DNA of 64,000 bases. It comes from Whitmania pigra (lineage: Eukaryota; Annelida; Clitellata; Hirudinida; Haemopidae). The position numbers were made by a program, and so were the translations under genes. Below the pieces are notes generated by a model. That model ran no database searches. It was not told the DNA's origin and saw only the letters and a program-made list of their open reading frames with translations. Below are positions 1 to 23,175 of this stretch, piece after piece (the stretch's first letter is position 1; every line of letters starts with the position of its first letter). The stretch covers positions 146,001 through 210,000 of the forward strand of contig JAJTWR010000302.1 of assembly GCA_021613335.1 (NCBI GenBank), in the 5' to 3' direction.

Positions 1-5
1 CTTAC

Positions 6-12284
<12,279 letters not shown>

Positions 12285-13645
12285 ATTTCTAAGTTTGCGG
12301 AGTGTTTTAATCAAAAAGACAATTCCGTGTTTATAAACTTGAACTTTCTACGACGAATTTTAGTCTCCAGGAGGAGAAAACTTTCGAGAATTTAAACAAA
12401 AATAATTAGATAATTTTCTTTAAAAGTCCAGTCACTAATTCATTCCACTCGAAACGACCTATCCAAACTCCTCCATTGAAAAAAGAAAATTGCACGACAA
12501 AATAACTTCTAGAGACCAGTCGGTTTTTGGAAATTCTGAGAGCTTATTGTTCTTTTAGACTCGCTCCGAAAGAGGGCACCGAAACAATCCGTCTGTTCCA
12601 GAAAGCGAGTGAAGAGGCGTGGGCTATTCAAAGTTTGCACGCACGGAGGAGATAAAGTGCATATGTTCAGCAAGCCCGTGCTGCACAGCACTTTCCAATG
12701 GCTGCCATTATTCAGCGCTTATCCGTCGAGCAGCGATTTGCTCCGTTGCTGCAGGAGAAGTTGATGTGCAGCTAAAACAATAACATTTTGAAACTTAAGC
12801 GGGTGACTGGATTGAGAAATGGCCGTTCACATGATGACGATGAAATCGATGATGATGATGATGGCCATGATGGTGGTGATGATGACGATGATGATGATGA
12901 TGATGATGATCTGTTACTACATTACTGTTCGCCTGAAATTGCGATTAATAAACAGAAGTCGGAGTCACTGAAAGTGATCTTCAAAAGATGATTGCTACTG
13001 AGTCATTCAACAAAAAATAATCAGCCGAACATTTAGTTGTGAAATAATCATTCCAAGTCAAAAATTTCGATCGACAACACACACAAAAATTCGCCTTTAA
13101 ATGATTTAAGTTGTGGTTTTCGTGAACAAAGAACAAAGCAATCTATGATTTGAGCTTCATTTATTGGCGTTTTATTAAATTATTGTTGTGGTTGTTGTTT
13201 AAGTTGTTATTAAACTGTTTATATTTGTTGCTCCTATGTCGATTGTAGTCGCAAGTATTGAAAATTTTTTAATACTGAATTTATGCCTTTTATACTTTTA
13301 ATAATGATATTTAATTTCTTCGTAAAATATTCAAGATATACGATTCCTAACATATTAAGATTTAAGTTTCCAGATAAGTCATCTATTTATTTATTTTCTT
13401 ATTTGTTTTAATGATCATAATATTATTCATAATATTATTAATATTAGAGTATTCACAATTTTAAAACAATCAAAATTGTGGTCGCTTTATTGGAATTTTA
13501 ATTTTTTAATTTTATTAATTTAAGATTCAGTATCTTTTTTTGGCGGGTGCTATAAAGGACTGTGAATTTATTCGTCTCTACGAAATTTTGACTTTCAGTT
13601 AATTAACAATTATAATCTGAACCGAATCGTAAATCAATTTTAACG
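12285..13645. promoter_or_regulatory. Intergenic region between divergent RyR and INTS3 starts
   Basis: This 1,361-bp gap separates the RyR ATG (minus strand) from the INTS3 ATG (plus strand), so it should hold both promoters and 5' UTRs. A GAT microsatellite lies at about 12833-12910. The rest is AT-rich. No confident TATA box, CpG cluster or further gene was seen. Confidence 0.5.
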
Positions 13646-16600
13646 ATGGTTGAATCAAAAACAACAGAAAATGCTTCGAAACTTTTTGCTAAATTTCCAG
13701 TGGACTTAAAAGATGAACTCGACGAGAGGTTAGAAAAGTGCCACAACATCGTCTTGGGTCTCATTAAAAATTTATCTGAAAAAGAGAGCATAGATTGTCT
13801 TCAGTCTAATCGAGTTCAAGGGAGACACGACGATATCCAAATTGGTCTCCTGTACGGAATCTTAACCGAGCCCTTGTCAGCTTCTAAGTACTTCAAAGTG
13901 ATGAGCCTAGTCTCCCAGGATGGACTGAGCAAAGCCGTCAGCACGGCTAGCCAGCTGGTCTGCGAAAAGTGGCTAAAACTGAGTGGCATTAGTCGTTCAC
14001 AGCTGACGTGGCTTGCGAGAGAACTGATTGTTACCAATGTCTCGAAAGCCGATCACGTCTGTCATTTCCTGCTCCGACAGATTGCCGGAGGAGATCTCAG
14101 CGAAAGAAATATTTCTCTGACGGAAATCATGCTGAAGATGCTGTCTGATAACATGACCTGGTTGGATAGAAATCCAAAATTCATACCGATGGTCGTGTAT
14201 ACCTTCTTGAGGATCATAATGGATCACCACCCACCGCCATTTCACGCACTCAGACAGAGAGAGATCACTTTCTGCATAAAACTGCTCAGGGAGAAGTGGA
14301 CAGAATGTCAGGCCATCGGAAGAGACTTGGTGAGGTTTATGCAGGGACTGGTCAGTATTAACGAGTTCGGAGAATTGTGGAAGGACATTCAAAACAATCC
14401 AACGGTTCTCTGCCCCCAATTTGAAGGCTTAAAGCAATTAATGGAAACGAAAACGAACAAATGCTACATTGTCAGCAGATTGACGCCTGACATGGAGATC
14501 AAGCTGAACTTTATAACGATGAACGTGACCTTTGGTAATCATAAGAGGTATCAAGAATGGTTCCAAAAGCAGTACCTGTCCACGCCTGAAAGTCAAACTT
14601 TACTTTATGACCTAATTCGATTTGTCTGCGCCGTCATTCATCCGCCAAAAGAAATAATCCGCTCCAACGTCATCCCTAGATGGGCTGTCATTGGATGGCT
14701 CTTCACCGCTTGTGCTTCAAGAGGGGTCTCTGCGAATGCTATGCTCGCCCTCTTTTGTGATTGGCTGTTCTACGACCCTGACGTGGACAGCATCATGGAC
14801 ATTGAACCGTGTATCCTTTTAATGGTCAATTCTTTGAAGTCTCATCCTGCTATCACCGAAAGACTAGTCGACTTCATGTGCAAGATCCCTCCCTCAATCT
14901 GTCCATCCTTAACATCTTCAATACGCCAAGGAATTTGCGCCTCGCTGAATTCCATCCTAGAGAGAAAAGTGCTCCTAACGCTGGAACCACTTTTTGAATG
15001 TTCTAAAATAAGCAAGAATACTCAAGCCATGATGAAAGAGAGATATCCCGAATTTTTCCTTACAAAATATAACTCATCAATTGAAACTAATATGAGAGAC
15101 CAAACGTTGGACGTCGTAAGCCAAATGACATATTCAGCAAGCAATCTTCGCACTACTTCTATGGAAGAGAGTGTTGACGAGGCTCTGGAAATCGACGAAG
15201 ACGACGGAAAAGTGACACCTACGCCCAGCAAAATGGAATATGAACGTGAACCATGCAAGGCCCAGAATGACACGTTACGGGAGAGTTGTTTGTATGAGCT
15301 TGATGAGAATGTTAGAGAATTGCTTGTCCAAATGAATACCGAACGTGATAAAGAAGTAAAGTGCGAATTGATGAACAAAGTCACCCAACAGCTGCCCCGC
15401 ATGGATTTTGAGAAGGATATTACAAATCTGGCAACTTGCATCTGCCACATACTCTCTGCCGACTTCCAGCAAAAACTCATGCATCTGGAAATGGATTGCG
15501 ATCCTGATGAGGAACCAGTTGAGACACCTCTGTTTGTCATATTCGGAAATGTTCATCAATTACAAAAAGATGATTTCCATAAGCAGAACATACTGACTCT
15601 TCTTGTCGAGATGTACAAGATTCAACCAAAAATAGGATACTATTTCCTCTATTTCCTTCAAGTCACTTCTAGGTTGCAGACTGATGTTAACGTATCCGTC
15701 TACAAGGACTTGCAAAAAACCGTAGATTTGGAATCTCGATTGATTTCTGACCTTGAACTCTGCTATGGAGACGATGAATTAATATTATTTGCTTATCTAA
15801 TCCCATTCGTATATTCTCAATTCTCCTCTGTAGCCATAGGCAACATTAAACTGCTGAAACTTGTACTGTCATCGATAGACGGAGCTCAGCTGCTAGAATT
15901 AGTATGCAAAATATACCAAGGTCAATTGGTAATGTTTTCAAAAGATAACTTACTATCCCTGCTACATGCCAGTCTTCATTGGGAGACGTGCGAACAGTAT
16001 TTTCTGTGGCAGCTGATTTCAGCTCACAAAATGTCCGTCAGTCTCATGTTGCCGATTTTGCCAAATCTCGTCTTCAAAGTCCATTCAGAAGCCATGACAA
16101 ACATCATGGCTCTCTTGAAGCAGGAATCTCCCAGGGTTGAAATTCTTCGACCCCTGCTAAGCAGAGAGTATAAAAAGAACGATCTCTTCACAGTATCCAT
16201 TCTCAGCTTTTGGATTCAGAAGTACGGAGATGAGGTTGCAGATTTGCTGGGCAGTTTTTTTGATATTACGTTCGACAAACTGGAATTGAATCGTTCCAGC
16301 AAATCACCTGTCGATCAGCCTTCCGTAGAGCAGGTCCTCTGTCACCTGGATCACCTGAGATCGTCGTGTAAAAGTGATTTATTTTTTTCTGACACCTCCA
16401 TCAATCAGACTCTGCAAAATGTCCAAATGTTCTGTCCCGATGCCTTGAGAGTTAAATTTTATGACTTATTTAACATAGTCGAGGATGGCGATTTTTCTGA
16501 CAGTCTGAACTCTCCCAATGAAGAAGAGTTTCAGGCTACGGGTACAGTGCGACCAGGAAAGAGAAGTGCACCTGATGACCTGGATGAAATGTCAGATGAT

Positions 16601-16705
16601 GGTGAGTATGATGATGATGATGATGATGAAATTGAACACTATTCAAAAAGGAACAGGGCAAAAAGGGCTAGACTATTTGACAACGACAGCGACAATGAAC
16701 TTTGA
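13646..16705 (+). CDS. INTS3: Integrator complex subunit 3, single exon
   Basis: INTS3 is a helical-repeat scaffold of the nuclear Integrator complex, which trims snRNA 3' ends and attenuates Pol II. It is also a partner of the SOSS single-strand-binding complex. The 1,019-residue frame is close to vertebrate INTS3 in length and matches it end to end. Examples are the blocks LKDELDERLEKC, RQIAGGD, FCIKLLREKWTEC, IGRDLVRFMQ, SRLTPDMEIKL, QYLSTPESQ, LFCDWLFY and QPKIGYYFLYFL. The C terminus (about 960-1019) is the expected acidic then basic tail, with an Asp run and KRNRAKRARLFDN. The ATG is the first in frame. There is no intron, although neighbouring conserved genes have 10-33 exons. The frame is intact, so it looks like a working intronless gene, perhaps a retrocopy that replaced the parent. 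A polyadenylation signal follows at 16768. Confidence 0.96.
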   Translation: MVESKTTENASKLFAKFPVDLKDELDERLEKCHNIVLGLIKNLSEKESIDCLQSNRVQGRHDDIQIGLLYGILTEPLSASKYFKVMSLVSQDGLSKAVSTASQLVCEKWLKLSGISRSQLTWLARELIVTNVSKADHVCHFLLRQIAGGDLSERNISLTEIMLKMLSDNMTWLDRNPKFIPMVVYTFLRIIMDHHPPPFHALRQREITFCIKLLREKWTECQAIGRDLVRFMQGLVSINEFGELWKDIQNNPTVLCPQFEGLKQLMETKTNKCYIVSRLTPDMEIKLNFITMNVTFGNHKRYQEWFQKQYLSTPESQTLLYDLIRFVCAVIHPPKEIIRSNVIPRWAVIGWLFTACASRGVSANAMLALFCDWLFYDPDVDSIMDIEPCILLMVNSLKSHPAITERLVDFMCKIPPSICPSLTSSIRQGICASLNSILERKVLLTLEPLFECSKISKNTQAMMKERYPEFFLTKYNSSIETNMRDQTLDVVSQMTYSASNLRTTSMEESVDEALEIDEDDGKVTPTPSKMEYEREPCKAQNDTLRESCLYELDENVRELLVQMNTERDKEVKCELMNKVTQQLPRMDFEKDITNLATCICHILSADFQQKLMHLEMDCDPDEEPVETPLFVIFGNVHQLQKDDFHKQNILTLLVEMYKIQPKIGYYFLYFLQVTSRLQTDVNVSVYKDLQKTVDLESRLISDLELCYGDDELILFAYLIPFVYSQFSSVAIGNIKLLKLVLSSIDGAQLLELVCKIYQGQLVMFSKDNLLSLLHASLHWETCEQYFLWQLISAHKMSVSLMLPILPNLVFKVHSEAMTNIMALLKQESPRVEILRPLLSREYKKNDLFTVSILSFWIQKYGDEVADLLGSFFDITFDKLELNRSSKSPVDQPSVEQVLCHLDHLRSSCKSDLFFSDTSINQTLQNVQMFCPDALRVKFYDLFNIVEDGDFSDSLNSPNEEEFQATGTVRPGKRSAPDDLDEMSDDGEYDDDDDDEIEHYSKRNRAKRARLFDNDSDNEL

Positions 16706-16767
16706 ATGGCGTACCTACGAATTCAAGATTATTTGTAATTAGGGATTATTTGTAATTATTTATTCAC

Positions 16768-16773
16768 AATAAA
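16768..16773 (+). terminator. Polyadenylation signal AATAAA for INTS3
   Basis: A canonical AATAAA lies 63 bp after the INTS3 stop codon. Confidence 0.6.
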
Positions 16774-17377
16774 TATAATTTCTCCCGTTTTGATTATCGA
16801 TCTTAAGGGAGTTTTAGACTGTAAAAGTACGTCTTGTTTCAACAATCGGAGGTTAGGTCTCTAGTATTTGAACATTAAACCAACAATAAATTTATTAAAT
16901 ATGAAAAGCGTTTTTTATTTAGTTTATTTAATTTAATAATTATTTGTTACAAATAATAATACTGTAACTGATTTGGCTAGAGGTTAAAATAAAATTCTTG
17001 ACAATTTTGTCCGTTGTTATTATATATTAATTGGAGTTGTCATTTGCAGTACTTTTAGTTTGGATTGAATAAACTTTAATTTATTAATTTTTAATAATAA
17101 AAAAATAATTGTATTTTCGATATACTATTTTTTATGTGTCTAGAAATTTGCATAAAAACAATTAATTTGATTCAACAATGCTTTATTTTGATTAGTGTCA
17201 AAACTTGAATCATCAATAGGGCGATTCACGGGCTTTCCCTAAATTCCGAAAGATAGAAACGGTAACTGGGTTAATTTGAAATACATTAGTTATTTGTAAT
17301 GCATACATTAATTTATGTTTTAATATTGCTTGATTTATTTCATAAGCGCCTTAACTCCGAAAATATATCGACTGACA
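16774..17377. other. Intergenic, AT-rich, no gene seen
   Basis: This stretch lies between the INTS3 3' end and RING gene R1. It has poly-A/T runs and a slightly GC-richer patch at about 17217-17270. I see no coding signal or RNA gene. Confidence 0.5.
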
Positions 17378-18853
17378 ATGGCTGGAGACGAAATTAAGGA
17401 ATCTATATTAAGTGAACACATGTGTGATATTTGCAACGGCGAATTGAAAAACATAGCAGTAATTAAAAAGTGTTTTCATTTTTTCTGCCTACCCTGTCTC
17501 CAACAATACTCGGACGTGACCAACAAGTGCCCGACCTGTAGCAAGGAATACACCTACTTTTTGTCAAACATAACAGGCGATCTCAAGGGAAAAGTGAACC
17601 GGGTGAAAACCTTCGATGAATGTTCAATCTGCTTGGATGGCTTTCAAAACAAAGCCAAACTGGATGCTTGCAATCATGAATACTGCTTTGAATGCATAAA
17701 AAGTTGGTCCAGTAAACAGAACGAATGTCCAGTTTGTCGACAACCATTCAGCACGATATTCTACAACTTTAGGAGCCAGCACGACTATGATGTTCATTTA
17801 GTGGCCTTGCAGGATGAAGAAAGTTCAGACAAGACCACCGAGCAAAATGAACAATTTGAGGACCAACCTGATGAGTATGATTATCCTCCTCATCGTTATT
17901 CTCAAATTTCAGAACCTATCCGGCCCACTCTCTCAACAGCTAGGGACATTGCTCCGTCAAGAGTCGCCAACTTTAACCATTCCAACTTTGGAGGAGTTAA
18001 CTTCAATACGATGGGTTTCAACTCTGTTAACATACCCGGAATTAATGCTCCACTCTTTGACATGCTTCCGCCGGCGTATGATCAGATGACTCATTTTATT
18101 GACGGACAGTTTCATACAGCCGTTGAAAGTAGGAACAGTGCTAATGCTTCATCGACCAACAACAACACCGTGCATTCGGCTAACCAAGGAATTCGTATCG
18201 GATCAAGGTTTGATTCCAGCGATGCTCATAAGCCTTTTCAGTCGACCAGAAGCACGATTTCTCTGGCCTTCAGATATGATGACGTTTCACCTGCTCCAGT
18301 GAACCCATCTGCAAACAACAACGCTGTGCGTTCGGCCAACCAACTTTCCGGATCAAGGCTTGATTCCAACTATGCTCATAACCCGTTTCGGTCGACCAGA
18401 CGGACTTCATCGGGCTATAGACATGAATACAATGATCAGTCCTTTTCCCCGGCTCCACTGAATTCTCCTGCCAAAACAATTGATGGCAGTAGAAGTACCA
18501 TCCAGGATGGTTTAATGATGAATCCATCTATGCACACTCTTAATCCACAAGATGGGATTAGGAAACCACTTTTGACTAATAATTCAAAATTTCCAGATTT
18601 TTCAGATGAAACGTTCAAATCCATGCCGACTAGGATCACTTTCCAGGATCATTTTGAAGCAAATCTTTCTAATAATGCTCGGCCTTTCCCTCCACCTCAA
18701 GGCTTAGTGGCTAGACCTCCGAGAAGAAGTCATTTGGACCCGAGCTTCCATCCTTACAATTTTCCACACGGCTTTCAAAATACTGGAAATTATAATGAAA
18801 TCGACGACTTTACCCACGACGCTAAAGGTGTCTTGTGGAGATGTGGAGATTAA
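17378..18853 (+). CDS. Double-RING protein R1 (TOPORS-like second RING), predicted E3 ubiquitin ligase
   Basis: A 491-residue single-exon frame. The start chosen is the ATG at 17378 (A at -3, G at +4); an in-frame ATG at 17330 would add 16 residues. RING 1 spans residues 16-54 (C16, C19, C32, H34, C37, C40, C51, C54) and RING 2 spans 82-120 (C82, C85, C98, H100, C103, C106, C117, C120). Both are complete C3HC4 fingers. RING 2 followed by PFSTIFYNFRS resembles the RING of TOPORS, which is followed by a similar IFH/IFY segment. The remaining 370 residues are low-complexity, rich in N, S, P and R. They include two diverged copies of a segment of about 55-60 residues (sharing SANQ, then FRSTRR or FQSTRS, then SPAP). 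A ubiquitin or SUMO ligase role is inferred from the RINGs; the substrate is unknown. A polyadenylation signal AATAAA is at 19093. Confidence 0.85.
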   Translation: MAGDEIKESILSEHMCDICNGELKNIAVIKKCFHFFCLPCLQQYSDVTNKCPTCSKEYTYFLSNITGDLKGKVNRVKTFDECSICLDGFQNKAKLDACNHEYCFECIKSWSSKQNECPVCRQPFSTIFYNFRSQHDYDVHLVALQDEESSDKTTEQNEQFEDQPDEYDYPPHRYSQISEPIRPTLSTARDIAPSRVANFNHSNFGGVNFNTMGFNSVNIPGINAPLFDMLPPAYDQMTHFIDGQFHTAVESRNSANASSTNNNTVHSANQGIRIGSRFDSSDAHKPFQSTRSTISLAFRYDDVSPAPVNPSANNNAVRSANQLSGSRLDSNYAHNPFRSTRRTSSGYRHEYNDQSFSPAPLNSPAKTIDGSRSTIQDGLMMNPSMHTLNPQDGIRKPLLTNNSKFPDFSDETFKSMPTRITFQDHFEANLSNNARPFPPPQGLVARPPRRSHLDPSFHPYNFPHGFQNTGNYNEIDDFTHDAKGVLWRCGD

Positions 18854-20185
18854 AATATTTGGTTTATTTTTTTTTTAAATTGATTGCTAACAATTACCAC
18901 AAGTTAGTTAAACCAAGTGTTCACATTCGATTCGTTCTTATTTGCCTGTGATTGGTGATTCCAACGAGCCTTGGTTATTAATCGTTAAACACTGTGCTAA
19001 CATATTTTATATACCTCATAACTTTTGATATTTTGGTTTTTTATTGATTTCAAAAACTTTTATTTTTGAACATTTGTTATTTGTTTGGTAAGAATAAATA
19101 AAGGTGCATTTTGAATTTAAAAAAAAATAAATGTTACTTATTAAACTCTAATTAAAGAATCGGTCTAGGTAGCATCGCATCTTCAATAAATGGTTAAAAT
19201 CAGATCCTCTGGCAAACGAAGTTCTTGAAATGATCATTCTGGAGTTAATTCAACAAGTCGTAAAAATACTAAGAAAACGGATGGGTGAGGGCTCGGGGTC
19301 AATTAAAAGGGGCGTGGCAGGGTGGCGGCCAACATCAACGCCAAAAGTCTTTGAACCAATTAGGATCTTCATCTGTATGCTGCTCTGTGAGTACTAAAAC
19401 GCATTTTATGATTGTGACTTCAAAGATAGACCTGGGCATTGTGATCCTTGCTAAATGATAAGTCCAGTCGTTGCTTATTCAGTGAATGGAGTTGAAATAT
19501 CAAATATAGGGGATTTAATTAAACCGCCCATAACTTGTTACTCTAAGGAAGAATTGTTTAAATTATTCAAATTTAACATTAATAAGGTAATATCTTATTA
19601 TTATCCAAGTTAATTTAGGGCTAGGTGCTATGACGATAAGCCAATACTTCCTGGTTCTGGCTGGTTCTAACGATCCCCTAAAGTTTCCTTGTCGAATTTA
19701 GGGAACTTTGAAAAAAACGTGTTATTACTTATTTTATCAATATTCTACTTTTTTTCGCTAGTTAAGTTTACAAAAGCATGTATTTGACATTCGGACATTC
19801 GTGCTAATCAAATATATTTTAAAATTGAGAAAAAAAGCTATTTTTAATTGCCTGAGTAATAATTTTATTTATTTTCAAAGTAATTCTTTACATTAAAATA
19901 AATAAAATGAGTTTCAAAAATATAAAATGACGGCCTTTATCGGCACTTATTCCTACTTTTGTCTGAATGATAATTCAATGCTTCAAAATGATTTAAAACT
20001 AATACGCGTAAAACGAGTTTTAAAATTGACTTTTAAATCATAAATTTAATATAAAAAAATATAACTTCTATTTTAAAAAATTCAATTTTCATCGTTTCAA
20101 ACAAGCATGGAACCGAACAAAACAAAACAATGATGCAAGTATACCTATCTTCGGAAAACAGGGAGCATTGCACTCAATTTGTGAC
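18854..20185. other. Intergenic, no gene seen
   Basis: Holds the R1 3' UTR (AATAAA at 19093-19098) and then AT-rich sequence. A GC-richer patch lies at about 19263-19335. The last 200 bp (about 19980-20185) match the region upstream of the second OPA3 copy (about 22050-22270), so the OPA3 duplication includes its promoter side. Confidence 0.55.
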
Positions 20186-21135
20186 ATGTCTTTTCCAATA
20201 ACTAAGATAGCCGCTATGCTCATAAAGCGAGCTAGTAAACCTCTAGCGAAAATGATTAAGGAGAAAGCCAAAACGTCTCCATTTCTAAGAAACAAATTTC
20301 TCATTGCGCCAGGGCAGTGTAAGATTGATCTACTTTCATTTTTTTGCTTATTTTTTGGAGTTGGCTCTTATAAGTTATTTTGATTAGACGAAATTTATAA
20401 TTTAAAGGCATGTTTTGCAATTCTCAATTTTGCAAGTCTAATAATCGAAATTTTCGTTTTCGTATTTGCGAAACTTTAGTCTACCACAAGAACGATGCTG
20501 CTTTGAAACTGAAGCTACAGGGTATTGGCAGGGATGTCGAGATAAAGCCACTCAACGAAGGAACGGCTGTTGATATAACAGCTGACATATTGGGAGAAGT
20601 TATCTTATTCTCCATACTTGCGTTGCTACTTTTCCTAGAATACAAACGCCAAAATTACTTTGAGTGTAAAAAGGTACGAATCACCAAATCACTAATTCAT
20701 GTGTTTCAACTACTCATTCGATATTTCATCGCACTCAGTAGATCGTATGTATCTTATTCTTATGTTTTGCACACACACCACAAATTACTATCTTGTTTTT
20801 CTTGCATCACAGAACTCGTTTCGTTGCAGGAACGTAAGTTTGAGCAGAGAGTTCAGTCTATAGAGACGAATTTGAAGAAACTGACCGCGATGTGTAAAGA
20901 CCAGGTTGATATGATGGAGCTTATAGATACTTACATCGCAGCAGCGGAGGCAGAGAAGGCAAAGGCCGAGAAAGAGAGAGCAGAAACTATACTGAAAATA
21001 GCCGAAAGCAAACTCGTCGAACCCTCCGAAGAAAATTCCAGAGTGATTGTCTTTAGGGCCAATGACAGCAATGCTTATGCTTATAAACAATCATTGGCTT
21101 GGCTTAAGAAAGTCGAGGAGAGTTCTCCTGCTTGA
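20186..21135 (+). CDS. OPA3: OPA3-like mitochondrial membrane protein, copy 1
   Basis: OPA3 proteins are small mitochondrial membrane proteins affecting mitochondrial shape and stress; loss of human OPA3 causes optic atrophy. Exons 20186-20318, 20480-20673 and 20830-21135 join in phase to a 210-residue protein. Exon 1 carries the family N terminus (FPITKIAAMLIKRASKPLA then KMIKEKAKTSPF), ending in the APGQ/PPAQ motif at the splice. Exon 2 carries the conserved IKPLNEGTAVDITADILGE and the hydrophobic stretch ILFSILALLLFLEY. Exon 3 is a charged coiled coil rich in Ala/Glu/Lys, ending in WLKKVEESSPA. The start is the ATG at 20186; codons upstream in the same frame lack another ATG. It is tandemly duplicated about 2.08 kb downstream. 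A polyadenylation signal is at 21210. Confidence 0.92.
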
Positions 21136-22270
21136 GACTGGTTTAGAAGTAGCTCGGATGTTATTGACATAGATGCTAAACTTGCTCAAAAGATGAAGAT
21201 TTTAACCGAAATAAAATTGTGTTTGGCTTAGATAATATTGTGTTGGTAATACCGTATTTAAAGAAATCTTGTTAATTAAAACTAAACTAAAATTAAAACT
21301 TTAGTTGTTAATTATAACTAAACTATGAATTAAAGAAATAAATTTTTAAAATCTTAGGCTAACGCAAGCTTAACTAATGTTTTTTTTTAATAATTTATTA
21401 AAACAAAATTCATTTGTAACACTGCTTACATTTCCCGCTTTCATAATCATAATTACTTCTGTTTTGTAAGAATTATTCATAAATAAAATAATTTGACGTG
21501 GAGATGGAACATCAACAGATATCATAAATAATATTCTCAATCGCCAATAACATAAAGTGCACAACGGGATATTTAATGGCATCAGTTTCAGTAGTTTAAT
21601 TTAAAAAAAAAGGTGTAATATGTAATAAAGGTGTAATATCCTATGCTCCTCTCCCCAACTTTAGATCAGACATGGGATACTCAGGCCGTATTTAGGGGGA
21701 GTTAACGGGTTCAACCCTCCGAAATTACAAAAAAAAAGTTTTACTTGTAAATTTTATTGATTTATGTAACATCATAAAATCTTAAAAATCACCTCTATTT
21801 AATATTATTATAATTTGAGTGTATATAATCAGTGGCGTGAAAATGATGGCATTGTCACTTATTCCTAAGCATGGGACTTCGTCGTTTGGTTTTATTCGAG
21901 TTCTGAAATAATTTTCTTTAATAAAGTTTCGAAAACCAATGAAACCCTTTTTTCGGCTTCCTAAGGAAAGGAACGGAAAAAAGTCCGGGCTTACTTATTC
22001 CTACTTTGGAATGAATGAAAATTTAATGTTTTTAGATGAATTAAAAGTAATGCTCGTAAAACGAGTTTTAAGATTGGGTTTTAAATTGTAAATTCAATAT
22101 AAAAATAAAACTTTATTTAATTAATAAAACTTTTTTATAAAGGTTTATTCCAAAATTCAATTTTCATCGTTTCAAACTTTCTGGGAACTGGTCGAGACAA
22201 AATAACAATAAATACCTATCTTCATGAAACGGGGAGCATTGCATTCAGCTAACAGATTGAATTTGTGGCA
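21136..22270. other. Intergenic between OPA3 copies
   Basis: Holds the OPA3-1 3' UTR (AATAAA at 21210-21215). A segment at about 21478-21560 recurs at about 26182-26262. AT-rich sequence follows, and the duplicated upstream flank of copy 2 begins near 22050. No further gene seen. Confidence 0.55.
21478..21562. repeat. Dispersed duplicate segment, copy A
   Basis: About 80 bp around TTTGACGTGGAGATGGAACA recurs in the same orientation at 26182-26262 with scattered changes and a few-base indel. One copy follows OPA3-1 and the other follows R2. Confidence 0.8.
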
Positions 22271-23175
22271 ATGTCTTTTCCACTTACTAGGATAGCCACT
22301 ATGCTCATGATGAGAGTCAGTAAACCTGTAGCGAAAATGATTAAGGAGAAAGCCAAAACGTCTCCATTTCTTAGAAACAAAATTCTCATTGCGCCAGGGC
22401 AGTGTAAGATTGATCTACTTTCATCTTTTTGCTTATTATTTGGAGATGGCTCTTATAAGTTATTTTGATTAGACAAAATGTATAATTTAAAGGCATGTTT
22501 TGCAATATTATGTCTATTAATTGAAATTTTCATTTTCGTATTTGCGAAACCTTAGTCTACCTTAAGAACGACATTGCTTTGAAACTGAAGCTACAGGGTA
22601 TTGGCAGGAATGTCGAGATAAAGCCACTCAACGAGGGAACGGCTGTTGATATAACAGCTGACATATTGGGAGAAGTTACCTTACTCTCGATACTTGCGTT
22701 GATACTTTTTTTAGAATACAAACGCAAACGTAACATTGAACGTAAAAAGGTAAGATCACTAAATCCTAGTCTGTCGAGTGTTAGGTGTGTCATGGTATCA
22801 TCGCAGTGGGTATATCCTACTTATCTTAGTCATATGTTTTGCAAAGAAATTACTGTTTTAATATCTTGCTTTTCCTGCATCACAGAACTCATTTCGTTAC
22901 AGGAGCTTAAGTTCGAGCAGAGAGCTCTGTCTATAGAGACGAATTTGAAGAAAATGGTCTCGACGTTGAAAGGCCAGGTTGAAATGATGGAGTTTATAGA
23001 TGCTTACATCTTAGCTGCGGAGGCAGAAAAGGAAAAGGCCGAGAAAGAGAAAGCAGAGTCTATACGGAGAGTAGACCCAATCGAATTCGACGAGGCCTCC
23101 GAAGAAAATTACAGAGTGGTGGTCTTTAGGGCCAATGACAGCAATGCTTATGTTTATAAAGAATCATTGGCTTAA
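22271..23175 (+). CDS. OPA3: OPA3-like mitochondrial membrane protein, copy 2 (C terminus shortened)
   Basis: Tandem paralogue of the gene at 20186. Exons 22271-22403, 22556-22749 and 22903-23175 give 199 residues; the first two have exactly the same lengths as in copy 1 (133 and 194 bp). Conserved pieces are FPLTRIATMLMMRVSKPVA, KMIKEKAKTSPF, IKPLNEGTAVDITADILGE and the membrane stretch LLSILALILFLEY. The coiled coil follows. Copy 1 reads TTGGCTTGGCTTAAG near its end; copy 2 has only one TTGGC, a 5-bp loss that creates a stop, so the last 11 residues of copy 1 are missing. Sequence matching copy 1's old end reappears at about 23415, after about 230 unrelated bases. The retained open frame and splice sites suggest it is still functional. 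A polyadenylation signal is at 23235. Confidence 0.9.

Noticed and set aside
12788..12991. Small gene with a poly-Asp run between RyR and INTS3
   Set aside because: The frame is mostly a GAT microsatellite, with no conserved sequence on either side.
13646..16705. INTS3 as a dead processed pseudogene
   Set aside because: The frame is uninterrupted for 1,019 codons, conserved from end to end, and has a polyadenylation signal at the right place.
20168..20383. OPA3 exon 1 as a separate 71-residue protein starting upstream
   Set aside because: The upstream start would be a TTG, and the reading continues through a clear GT donor at 20319. The spliced model restores the OPA3 family sequence.
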